Shown: piece by piece, positions 48,666 to 59,512 of the stretch
Numbering within the stretch: position 1 is the stretch's first letter
Layout: every line of letters begins with the position of its first letter
NCBI GenBank assembly: GCA_020726505.1
Contig: JAHLEZ010000002.1
Span: 5,022,001 to 5,086,000 of the forward strand
Length of the DNA stretch: 64,000 nucleotides
Reading direction: 5' to 3'
Source: Leptodontidium sp. MPI-SDFR-AT-0119
Lineage: Eukaryota > Ascomycota > Leotiomycetes > Helotiales > Leptodontidiaceae
Made by a program: the position numbers and the translations under genes
Notes under the pieces: generated by a model
What the model was told of the DNA's origin: nothing
Database searches by the model: none
Seen by the model: the letters and a program-made list of their open reading frames with translations, nothing else

Positions 48666-50933
48666 ATGGCATTCCGACAGCGCCTCGCAAAACCTCTCTT
48701 CTACTCGACTGGAGCAGCAGCTCTCGGTGGTGGCATCCTCTACTACACCTACCGCCCGCGAAACATCCCTGGATCCGACCCCGCCGTCGTCTCACCACCC
48801 GGCTATGGAGCAGAAGGCGGCTTCCGCCCTCCTCGATTCCCCAAAGTCAAGACTCGAGATGAACAAATCGCCGACCTGAAGCGCAGTGGTGGGAGCAAAG
48901 GTGCTGCGGCTGGCTTGTTGAAATCTGCAGACGCTGCTGCACCACAGAATGATGCGGATATCTACGATCTGTTGGTCATTGGTGCGGGGGCTACAGGCGC
49001 GGGAATTGCTCTCGATGCTGCGACGAGAGGATTGAAGGTTGCTGTTGTTGAGAGAGATGATTTCAGCAGTGGCACGAGCAGCAAGAGTACGAAGCTTGTG
49101 CATGGAGGAGTGCGGTATTTGGAGAAGGCCGTTTGGGAGTTGGACTATAATCAGTATGCGTTAGTGAAGGAGGCATTGAGGGAGAGGAAATACTTCTTGG
49201 AGACCGCGCCACATCTTTCTATGTGGTTACCAATTATGCTGCCTCTGGATAAATGGTGGAAGGCTCCTTACTACTGGGCTGGAACGAAATGTTATGATTT
49301 CTTGGCCGGATCGGAGGGGATTGAGAGCTCCTACTTCTTGACCAGGAGCAAGGCTTTGGATGCTTTCCCTATGCTGAAGAAGGACAATTTGGTGGGAGCT
49401 TTGGTTTACTACGATGGAGCACACAACGATTCGAGGATGAACGTGTCATTGGCGATGACTGCTGCATTATACGGAAGCACAGTTGTCAACCACATCGAAG
49501 TTACTGGACTCGAGAAGGATGCCAATGGGATGCTGTGCGGAGCTCGTGTCAGGGATTTGGTACAAGACAAGAATGGGAAGAAGCCAGATGAGTTCATCAT
49601 CCGTGCCAAAGGCATCATCAACGCTACAGGGCCTTTCACAGACGGTATTCGCAAATTTGACGATGAGACCGTCAAGGATATCGTCGCCCCCAGCTCTGGC
49701 GTGCACGTTATTCTCCCAGGTTACTACAGTCCTCAAAAGATGGGACTTATCGATCCCAAGACCTCAGATGGAAGAGTCATTTTCTTCCTCCCATGGCAAG
49801 GAAACACCATTGCAGGCACCACCGACTCCCCCACAACAATCTCTCAAAACCCAGTTGCGAAGGAAGCGGAAATCGATTGGATTCTCTCTGAAATCCGCCA
49901 CTACCTCTCCCCAGACATCAACGTCCGCCGCGGTGATGTTCTAGCTGCCTGGTCTGGAATTCGCCCTCTCGTCAAAGACCCTAATGCGAAGAACACCGAA
50001 TCCCTCGTCCGAAACCATTTGATCAACGTCTCACCTTCTGGTCTCCTCACCTGCGCCGGTGGTAAATGGACCACCTACCGCCAAATGGCCGAAGAAGCAG
50101 TCGACGAAGCCATCAAGACCTTCAATCTCCAAACCCGCGCCGTCCTCAACGCTCCAGACGTCAGTGGAACCGAACAAGTCAACGACGGAGCCCGTCTGAA
50201 CGGTACCTGCCAAACCCACCAAGTCAAGCTCGTCGGTGCACACGGTTTCTCCAAAACACTCTTCATCAACCTCATCCAGCATTTCGGCGTCGAGACAGAT
50301 ATCGCAAAACATCTCACTGAATCATATGGTGATCGTGCATGGACTGTTGCGGCTCTCAGTAGTCCGACTGAACAGCGTTTCCCTGTCAGAGGAGAACGAA
50401 TTAGTCCGCTTTACCCGTTCATTGATGGAGAGGTCAGATATGCTGTCAGACATGAGTATGCGCAGACTGCTGTCGATGTGCTTGCGAGGAGAACGAGATT
50501 GGCTTTCTTGAATGCCCAGGCTGCGTTGGAAGCTGCGCCGAAGGTTATTGATATCATGGCACAGGAGTTGAAGTGGGATTCGAAGCGGAAGGAGGTTGAG
50601 TGGGTTGATAGTAAGTCTATATTTTCTTTCCTTTCGCCATCATTCAAAAGCCCCATAATATCCTTTCCTCGCCAAAACATGGCGCCGCCCACCTTGAAAT
50701 TCTAGAGAGCATAAGCTAATCAAATCGCCACAGCCGTCAAATTCCTCGAATCAATGGGCCTTCCAAAATCCAAACTCACCGCCACGCGCAAACAGGTCGA
50801 GAGCGGCAAGTTATCATTCAAAGATAGCATTGAGTATAAGATGTACTCGAGACATGACCAGCCTAATGATGAGCTGGAGAGCGATGCTAAGCAGAGTCCT
50901 GTTCTGAAGTTGGGGAGTGCGGTGGAGAAGTGA
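48666..50933 (+). CDS. gut2: Mitochondrial FAD-dependent glycerol-3-phosphate dehydrogenase
   Basis: Exons 48666-50610 and 50734-50933 (123-nt intron) give 714 aa, slightly longer than yeast Gut2. The enzyme oxidises glycerol-3-phosphate to dihydroxyacetone phosphate at the outer face of the inner mitochondrial membrane and feeds electrons to ubiquinone. An N-terminal basic stretch and a hydrophobic segment (AAALGGGILYYTY) fit mitochondrial import and anchoring. The FAD-binding VIGAGATGAGIALDAATRG, then SSGTSSKSTKLVHGGVRYLE, and the second family signature GGKWTTYRQMAEEA are all present. The second exon encodes the usual C-terminal extension. There is no regulatory EF-hand, as in other fungi. 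The gene is intact. Confidence 0.97.
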
Positions 50934-52005
50934 AAAGGAACGAGATCGGAAATATGACTCAGGGGACGAGAAGGAAAGATCGTTTGAGGAAGGGGCAAAC
51001 CAGAGTGAGAAGAAAGTCACTTTATAAATGGAGAAGGGAAGGGGAGTTTGGGGATGGGGGCACTTCAATGGTGCGGAAAGGGGTAAAGAAGCATTTGGAT
51101 AAGCTAGTGGGGAACGACCAGGCCTTGGGGATGGTTAACGTGTATATATTTCTCTTGCTGCATACAACAGGGCAAAAATGGATGGGGGATTGGTGTTCCG
51201 GTTTGTGATACTGGGGGGTTGCATGGATTGGAATGGTTTGGATTACTGGATTACTTGCCGTTCGCCGTACTCGGCAATGAAAGTTCAGTTTTAAAGTATA
51301 AGAATTACGGAAACTCTAAGTAGGAGTAGAAGCTGTGGAGAAGTGCGTGAAATCGGCGTAGGTTATTTGATCGCTGGGGGAAATGAGAGAGATTGTAAGG
51401 AAGCCGCAAAGAAAAGTATGTTGCATTCGATATTCAATACTCTGTACGAAGGCACAAGTACATCAAAACATGACTCTGTGAATTCGATTTGAATTGAATA
51501 GAATCAATGGACTTGTCGATGAGAGAGGAATGGGAGGTGCCTAGGAAAGTATACATAAACAACCCCCTCCGAAGGAGGTTTTGTCCTTTTTTTTCTTCCT
51601 TTTTTTTTCTGCAACGACAGTGCGAAGCAGTCAGTCTAGACACAGCTCTAAACACGTGTACTGCACTAAGAAGATGGTTGGTGGATGAGTTTTGCCCGGC
51701 GGGGAGGGGGGCGGTTGTTGTTGTTGGTTGTAAGATTTCTGTACCTGCAGGTGCGTGCTGTGCTCTGTCGAGTATTATGTACAATACCTGAGGAGAGAGA
51801 GGGGTTGAGTATTGTTGTTATCAGTGTGGGGGGTGTTGTCATTTATTTATTATCGTTGTCCTTCATCTTCGCATTCCTCTTCCTTCATATCTGGAGTGAG
51901 ACCCAGAGAATAAATTACCTTACAGTCATCTACTGTATCTGTGCAAGCGAGGTGGATCTATATCTCCCTCCAGCGTGACAAAAAAAACTCAAACTAATTA
52001 AATAG
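50934..52005. other. Intergenic, 3' of gut2
   Basis: About 1.1 kb including the gut2 3' UTR. Homopolymer T-runs occur at 51588-51610. No coding frame or RNA gene is recognised. Confidence 0.5.
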
Positions 52006-52353
52006 AATCAGAGTAGCTTTGAGTTGAGTTGAACTGAATTGAGTAGATTTTTTTCGACTTTGACTTGAGTTGAGTTTATTTATACTTTGAGTATACTCTA
52101 AGTAGACACGTGATAAATATATCTTTTAGAACTAGTAAGAAATTAAGCATTTAATAGCTTCTGAATTAATTAAGTAAAGCAAGTAAATACTTTAGTAAAG
52201 GAGAAATTAATATTAATTAATTTGTTTACATAGAAAGTAAAGATTTATTTTATTTTAGCTGATTCAGCGTGGCTCGCTTAAGTAGAAACCCCGGCTACCC
52301 TTAAGCTAGTTCCAAATTAGGTATAACGAACCGACTATTTTCTATTCAATTAG

Positions 52354-52373
52354 ACTCAGAGTATACTCTGAGT
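52354..52373. repeat. Perfect 20-bp palindrome
   Basis: ACTCAGAGTATACTCTGAGT equals its own reverse complement. A shorter relative (GAGTATACTC core) recurs near 52088, suggesting a repeated subunit of the inverted-repeat element. Confidence 0.9.
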
Positions 52374-52408
52374 AGGTATGAGTTGAGTTGATTAGGTCAA
52401 ATATTACT

Positions 52409-52450
52409 TTGAGTTGAGTTGAGTAGACTCTCCTACTCAACTCAACTCAA
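52409..52450. repeat. 18-bp inverted repeat with 6-nt loop
   Basis: Arms at 52409-52426 and 52433-52450 are exactly complementary and built of repeated GAGTT/AACTC units. They could form a cruciform or, if transcribed, a stable hairpin. It coincides with the right end of the AT-rich element. Confidence 0.9.
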
Positions 52451-52455
52451 CTCAT

Positions 52456-55400
52456 TTCTTACGCTGTCTCCCTCTCTCTCAGGTCAGGTCCGTGGATGGA
52501 TATTTCGTTGCAGGGCAGGCGGTATCCTACGAGAGTTCTCTACTCCCTCCAACGCATGAATTTTGGAAGGCAGGATTTAGAGGATGGATAATTTGATTTC
52601 TGTTCAGGGGGTGGGGAGGCTTTTATACTGATCGAGGGGAAATGGGGATGGGAAGGAGGTGTTGAGATTTGGTTTTGAGCGTTGAGGTGAGAGGCGGGAA
52701 GGGGGAGTGGTGAATGAATGGGACGGGACGGGATGGGGCGGGGTGATTGCAGTTGCTGAGTGCGAGGGAGTCAAGATGGTCTAATAAATTCAAGGCGAGG
52801 GAGAGTCCTCCCCAATACATACAATATATGCAAGCTTGACATCCTAGCTCCTACGACCGAAAACTACCTGTCACATTCTGAGCAAGATATCAACACAATA
52901 GAATAGCTGGAGAAACGCCGAATAGTAACTGGTGATACTGTTTGATATAGAAGCTAATTACAAGGAGGGAAATTATCTCTTCCTCGCTTTGCCTATATAT
53001 ATGTGGTGTAAGCACTAGGGCACGTGCCATTATAATATCTCCTCTCTTGAGTACTTTCGTCCTTAGAAGTCTGGGTGAAAAAGTGACGATAGCCGGAGTT
53101 TTCCCGGCGACTCGCCAGCGAGTCTAAATCTACACGCTTGGCTTGAAGGTGAATTCTGGGGAAGAGATAAAGCGGGGCGGACAGACGCCAGTGAAGGTTG
53201 CTCCCTATCTCTCCGTATATATTCTTCCTAGCAAGAACAACAAGCGCAAGTTGCCTGGAGAGCCTGACTCGACCGGAACTCCTAGCCAGTCAGAGCAAGT
53301 GGGGAGTGCGCGAGGTTGGTTTCGAGAGATATGTTTTTTTGCTGGTGGGCTTAGATAGAAGAGATTAGGGGTGAAATTTTAGATATCCCGGCTCTGTGAC
53401 CGATTTTTAAGTGCAGTGTAGTGTATTGCAGCGTGGAATGTGTTGTCATCATCTTCGTCGTTGTCAATTACCCGTATCTTCTCGGTAGAAGATCTTCAAC
53501 ATGCTTCTCCCCTGTGGGCGAGTTGAATTACGTCCTAAGAAGAACAATACCTTAAATAGATTCTTAAAGTCGGTAATACTACTAGCAAGATAGGACGAGC
53601 AACTAATTAAACACTTTATTGAAGTGTCTCGCAAGTGTGGGCGGCGCCTTCTGGCAAATTAACGTATGGATGATGTTTGAATCTTGATGGGGTGGGTCTT
53701 TTATATCCTGGGAATATATTCTGGGCGCGGGGGCTTCGAGATTTAGAGTACCGGTTTGGAAGTCTTTAGCTAATTGATTTGCGCTGAGGAATAAAATATC
53801 GCTGAAGGTGAAGTTTGAGTTGAGTGGAGGAAAGTATCATTTCTATCGGAAAGAGCACATGTCACGACCTCCGTTGTGTCTGTATTCTGTAAATTATAAA
53901 CCCCACCATTTCGATGGAAGGACTATCTGAGTCTCGTTCTACCATAGACGAAATGATCCAATTTATACACATCTCGATTACTTTCGAGCGTGGGCGTTTG
54001 TGCTCAGCTGTCCCACTCTCCTACTCGTTGTTTTTTGTATTAAGTGATGTCTCCATTTTGGGAACGATGTTAGAGATTTCTGTGCCTGTAAGGACTAGCT
54101 GTCGACTTGTGTTTCGCTGTCATCTCCCCCCCTCCCCCTCCCCCCCAAAAAAAACCGAAATCGATCTTGCTCTCCCCGCTGTGTTCACAGTAGGTGGCTT
54201 CAAAGTCCCCTCCATCAAATATCCGTCTTTTACAACAAATCCTCATGTCTGCTTTACCTTCGAACGCACATACCTCAGAACGAGTTCCACACACTAAATT
54301 CAACCAGTACCCCAGCAAATGAATGCTGACTATCAAATATAAGTGTGTCGAGATGTATTTAAACCACTCGAAAACTCGAACAGCAGAAAGAAGTACCGGT
54401 CGACTCTTCAACCTTGATTTTTTACATGTAGCTGGAGTAAATTCTACCAGGCAAAAATATCACGAAGAGAATACTCAAGCGGAGAACATTCACCAAGTTA
54501 TTTTCTGGCGTTATAACATGTGCGTCTTTGGGCAAGGGTAGATACCAGAACCCAGCAAATCAACCATTTGGACCGTAGTTATGAGAAGAAGCCATTCTAG
54601 TAGACAGGTGGAGGTGAAAAGCATTTGTTTGAAAACATCTGGCATCTTCAGGTTCGACGCTCAACGTTTTAACAACAATTTCTGAATATAAATCTGACTT
54701 CAATTCTCAGTTCCATATACTGTTGTTATCTACGGTGCAGTTGTCGACTTGAGTGATAGAACTCCGTCGATTTGAGGGAGAGTGCTGATTCCTCTCATTG
54801 CGGTGTGTTGTGATTTGAAGTGGCTGCCAATGTTCCGTATTTGAGTCGTATTGTGGTTAGAGGGGAAAATGTATGTTGGAACTAAACTTTCTTCTTAGAC
54901 TGGTCGTATACGTCCGTGGTTATGAAATCCCGTCAAATCGCTATTAGTTTACTTTTTCTGAATATATGGATGTCGAATTGTCTCCGTAGTCAACCCCAAA
55001 AGGAACTCGACGATCTTTCATGTGGGATCAACGCATAAAACAAAGTTTAGCCGGCCAAGTTTCTCCAAATAAATCAAGAGTCCTCCATGTACTTTCTGAA
55101 ATCCATGAAGCAGTACTTGGGAGCCCAAATTTTGCAAATGGCCCTGTAGAAGTGATTTTTGAACAACCGACCTTGGTGTTTTCTATACCCTAATCGAGCC
55201 TCGGTCAGAAGATTTTGAAAGTCTATCTATAACCTTGAAGTGAGATAAGAACCGAAAGAACTGCTTCAGGCTCCAAAAACAACTTACTCGGAGACGCATC
55301 TCTGTTGTCAATGTTCTACACGTCATCATCTGCGATGGAGTCTCTTGTTTGTTTGTCCGTAGGGTCTTGTAAACGGATTGCTGATTCCTTTCAAAAATTC

Positions 55401-55719
55401 ATGAGTTCCAAATGTTTGATTTCTTCGAGAAGTAATATCATGTCAGATCTCGTATGCTCACCATCGACTTCATTGCGGTTCTTGCCTTCGGATTACCGTC
55501 CAGTATATGGCTAAGTGTCTGAAACTATTTATATATGCTTTCCTGCAACGGGATAAAAACACGATTCAGGATGGGTGGCGAGATGGCTGCCTCATGTAGA
55601 TTCTTGATTCACAGGCAAAAGATGGCAGGAAGCCACGCCCCAATGAGTCCTCACACCAGAAGCAAAAGGTATAAATTACTCAAGATTTTTACTTTCTCCG
55701 TCATCTCAAGTCTGGAGCT
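52456..55719. other. Gene-poor decayed stretch
   Basis: About 3.3 kb without a supported gene. TGTCAC occurs at about 52869 and again near 53863, each at the start of promoter-like AT-rich sequence. This could mark a degraded LTR element, but no gag or pol motif survives. A pyrimidine tract with A-run lies at 54120-54155. Minus-strand reading fragments at about 54900-55500 are broken by stops in every frame. Confidence 0.4.
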
Positions 55720-56530
55720 ATGGCATCTCCCAGCCCCAGCACTTGGCGAGAAACTTCTCCTGGTCTCTACTCGAGACATCTTGACGAAACCAATTTACAC
55801 AATATCAACAACGCCAAAGTTCGGGAAAAGACAGGCCAGACGGCTGGTGCCATCACGGTGCATGCAGGAATTTCTCTTCCACTCACTCAAACTGACGACA
55901 CCTCGACAGTTCGAACTCGGGTGGAAGACTCCCTGCACTATGCCTAGAAACAGGTCAGGTATGGCTGTTCCATCTTCGCATGGGCGGACGAAAGAGGCGG
56001 AGTTACTAATGCATGGAATCGAGTGTACCAAGCAGCGGACAAAACAACAATCATTCATGGATGGATGGATGAACGAGACTTTCACAATTACTTCCAAATC
56101 ATAAACTCTGGCAAACTTTCTAGATTCAGATCCACCGGTTCCCCTTGCAGCACTGTTCCTCTCCCCTGTCTCGGACTCCGCACTGCTCAGACCGCACAGC
56201 ATCGAGTACGTCAGCACTCTTGAATGCGGACATGATGTTATGGATGGTATGGCACCGTATGCTGTCTTGGGCCACTCCCTTCGCTTTACCATCAAAGCAT
56301 TCGAATGAGAAGGAGAATTCCACGATGTGCGATTCGTAGAGGAGCACAAGAATCTGCCTCCACCCTTTCGCAAATTGCTTGGCGCTCCAGATTCCTGGAG
56401 ACACGTCCTGCTGTCCAAAAAAACCATCTGTTGCTGTTGTGATTCTGAACCTCTTCCTTAGGCCCATAAAGAATATATCCCTCCCTCGAGTAGAGCATTG
56501 GCAAGTCGACGTCGAAAATTGGAATGCTTG
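55720..56530 (+). pseudogene. Probable decayed gene of unknown family
   Basis: The plus strand carries protein-like segments in changing frames. First is an ATG-initiated piece (55720-55947). In the same frame after a TAG comes CSIFAWADERGGVTNAW and HNYFQIINSGKL. In another frame comes EYVSTLECGHDVMDGMAPY and LGHSLRFTIKAFE, interrupted by a TGA and continuing EGEFHDVRFVEEHKNLPPPF. The pieces have normal amino-acid balance, unlike chance frames nearby, but I do not recognise the family. An intact gene with several introns is possible, yet the internal stops are not bracketed by good splice sites. Confidence 0.35.
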
Positions 56531-56728
56531 AATTTCTAATCTAGTAGTCGTTCAGGTTGATGCCTAGGATATCTTCGCTGCCACAGAGTAAATAAAAATG
56601 CTACATGCAGCTTTATAGCCTCTAGGTTGGCATGGGGGAGGCTGCACGATTCTCCTACACCGGGAATCACCACATCTTCGTCCCAAGGGGTGACGTTGGA
56701 AGGCCTGGGGCAGTATATGGATACTTGA

Positions 56729-58633
56729 TCAGCCGCTGGTTCGCTTCTTGGATCTGACTGAACGATTCGTCCCCTCTCGTCTCGACTTTGTGACCCTACC
56801 TTGAGGCTTCGAGTCTCTGACTGCTCTTGACTTCTTGAACGACGCCTGGCTGGGTGAGCTAGAAGAATTTCGTTTTCGTGTATTTGAAAGCTGTCGTGAT
56901 GGAGGGACATAGGGTGAAGCAGGTGCACCTCGTTTTGAGAGCATGCCAAATTGGGGTGGAAGACCAGCGATTCGTCGACTTTCCCGCTCTTTTGTGTGTA
57001 CCTTGGCTTGTGGTTTGCGGAGCTTCGGTACTTGCGTAGCACTATTTTTGGGCTCTGGCCTGTCCGGTTGGCTCGAAAGGGGGTGTGTTTCTGCGGTGTT
57101 TGATGTCTGATTACTGTATCTCGGCCGCTTAACAGGCTGTCCTTCCTCTGTTGCGCTTTGAGATTTGCACTTGAGCTGTCCCTCCTGCATTGCTGCTTGT
57201 GATAGCCGCCGCGTTGAGAACGAGGAGTCTTTAGCAGAAGGCGTTGTAGCGAGATGGGTACCCTTTCTTTGGTGTGTCGGAGGATCGTTTTTGCTGTCTT
57301 CTTTCTGCCGCTTTGGGACTCGCTCTTGGTCAAAGTGATCGGCTAGATGGCGTTTGCGCTTGGTCTTGCCACTCTCTAGGTTTGAGTCGTTCTCAGTAAC
57401 TTGGTCCAACTCAAGCTCGATCAAGGGAATTTGCCGCAGGATCCACCGCAGTAGTATGCTACGGCGCTCTGTATCGTCTTTGCTTTTCTGATAACTCTGC
57501 CTCTTTTTATAGAATTCGCGGACGAGGTCATTTCGTCGCTTGATCGATTCGAGCAACTTGATCGCAGTAGCTAGTTGGGAGCGAGCTGCTGCTAATCTCT
57601 GCTTTGTCTCATTCTGGGCCGATATCGCAGCCGAATTCGCGGACTCCACAGCCTTCTTGGCCCGCACTTCTTCAGCTTCGTACCGATGCGCGGGCCTGCT
57701 GTTGCATATAAACTCCTTTGTCTCAAAGGGTTTTAAGAGCCGTGAATCCACGAGCTTCTTCCACGCTTCGTCATACTGTAGCTGAAGGCGCTTGACCACG
57801 TTCGTAGCTTTATCTTGCTTCCAGTACTCGTAGTCAAGGTACTCGATCCAAGTCGTTAATTTGTCTTGTCGCTCTAGATCCTCGTCAAGTTCAAATAGTC
57901 GCGTGAATTCATGTCTTGCGAAACTGCGCTTCACCGCGTTGACATATATAGAAAAGCGGCCTTCCTCTCGATTGCTGCGTTGATATCTCCGAAAATCTTT
58001 CCATTCGTGCATCTGCCCTCTGAACACTTGCCAATCCTCGGTGTCAAACTGCCAATATGACAGGAGCTCGCGGTCCTCTCCAGTGCTATCTAGAATATCC
58101 CGGCCAAGGCTCACCGGGTGCGAAGGTCGCCCGCCTTCACTGACAAGGGTATTGTAACACTTCGTCTCTTCTCTTAGGAGATGTTGATAATATTCTTCGT
58201 CATCTATTGACTCCGTTGTGGCTCGGCTGCGAAAGGCTGATCCTATCTGCGATGGTCGACGAGGCTGCGCTTGCCAATCTCTCTTCGCAGATATGTCTTG
58301 AAGGCGTGCAGTGAGGTCGTCGAGATCGATCGAGCGGGACTTCGTGGCGCCTGTTCGCGCTCTGCCATGGCAGTTAGAGAAGCATGAAGGAATGCAGATG
58401 ACGCAGAACACCGACCTCAATCTCCGAAGGAGTACTTCATCTCCCTTTAAGGTCTCTGGGTCCTCCACTGTGATGCACCTGTGTATGAACATTAGCAAGC
58501 TAAACGATCACCAAACGTTTGATGAAGATGCTGACCGTCCGTTCGCTGCGAGGTACTGGTCTAGCTCAGTATCGTTAAAAGCAGCAATATCGCGAGCAAA
58601 CAGTTTCGGAGGCTGCGTTTGAATGGGTGCCAT
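56729..58633 (-). CDS. Unknown 615-aa charged protein (fungal-specific family)
   Basis: Exon 1 (58633-58536) encodes MAPIQTQPPKLFARDIAAF... and joins in frame over a 57-nt intron to exon 2 (58478-56729). A Cys-rich stretch (VFCVICIPSCFSNCHG) is near residue 60, followed by REETKCYNTLVSEGG, HPVSLGRDILDSTGEDREL and LSYWQFDTEDW. The centre (about 190-400) is highly charged and helical with DKLTTWIEYLDYEYW, likely coiled-coil. The last 200 residues are basic, Ser/Pro/Arg-rich and disordered, ending in RSVRSKKRTSG. I recall a multi-copy Leotiomycetes family with this layout and no assigned function; the basic tail suggests a nuclear location. The first-intron donor is GTCAGC, weaker than usual. 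Divergent from the FHA kinase. Confidence 0.8.
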
Positions 58634-59512
58634 TTGTGCTGATGCTAATGGTGATGCTCGTGGCGGGGTGTGCTATTGAAGTGTGAAGCTGAATGAAGGC
58701 TGAAGCTACATCATCAAAGCCGGGGCAACGATGTTCCGATGGCACGCGCTGCGGGGGCGGGGCGGAGCGGGGCACACGGGTGGAGGGGCGGGAGGTGCAT
58801 TTGAAGACAGGTCATCTGGAATCCATTGGTAACTTACTTACTTAGTATTGCTCCCTATAGTGGTTACCCAGATGAAGAGGATTAATCAGAAAAGGCTTGA
58901 ATTGTAATTACGCAATGAGGATGAATGAATTCATTACTTGTGCCTTCGTCTTTGTTGCCTTCTTGTGAGAGCCTGAGGTGTGAGTTTACCAGTATTAGTA
59001 CGAAGGTAGGGTCAAGGACTCAAGGTAAGTTTTGATTCTCCCATGCATGAAACTCTGATCTTCCCCCAATCCTCTCGGGGCATGGTGTATAGCTCTTCAA
59101 CCTTACCCAATAGGAACCTGCGTTGCCGCTGCGCGAATCGCGCGACCAAGCGCTCGCTGCAGGTCGATTGGACCTCGTGTGCCTATCTTGTATGTTGAGG
59201 CACGGGTCTTTGGTACAGTGACCCTTCACTACACGTGACAATGGGTATTTGTGTATACCTTAATGGAAGGAGCTGGGTTCTATCACGATGCTTCATCACT
59301 CCCTCCTGACAGCTTAAAACGAAATTATCTATCTTTTGACGTTAACTTAGTCGTTCCCTGGGCATCAATATTGCTTTTAACAGTGAACTCATTCCACCTT
59401 TCGCCTTTAAGTTACCCGGTCAGAGTCAGTCTTGAGGCAGCAGCACTCACTGGTTTCAGCTCAAATCAGATAATCGCGCTGTTGCCTTGCAGGTATCTCA
59501 ATTACCTCAACA
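58634..59512. other. Divergent intergenic region
   Basis: 879 bp between opposing ATGs hold both promoters. A GC-rich block (58740-58800) lies close to the minus-strand gene. No other feature is recognised. Confidence 0.5.

Larger units (their letters stand above)
52006..52455. mobile_element. AT-rich inverted-repeat element (MITE-like)
   Basis: The left end (from about 52016) reads TGAGTTGAGTTGAACTGAAT and the right end, on the opposite strand (from 52454), reads TGAGTTGAGTTGAGTTGAGT. They form imperfect terminal inverted repeats around an AT-rich interior with no open frame. Inside are a perfect 20-bp palindrome (52354-52373) and a long hairpin (52409-52450). Size and structure suggest a non-autonomous DNA element or its remnant. 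No clean target-site duplication could be identified, so the boundaries are approximate. Confidence 0.5.
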
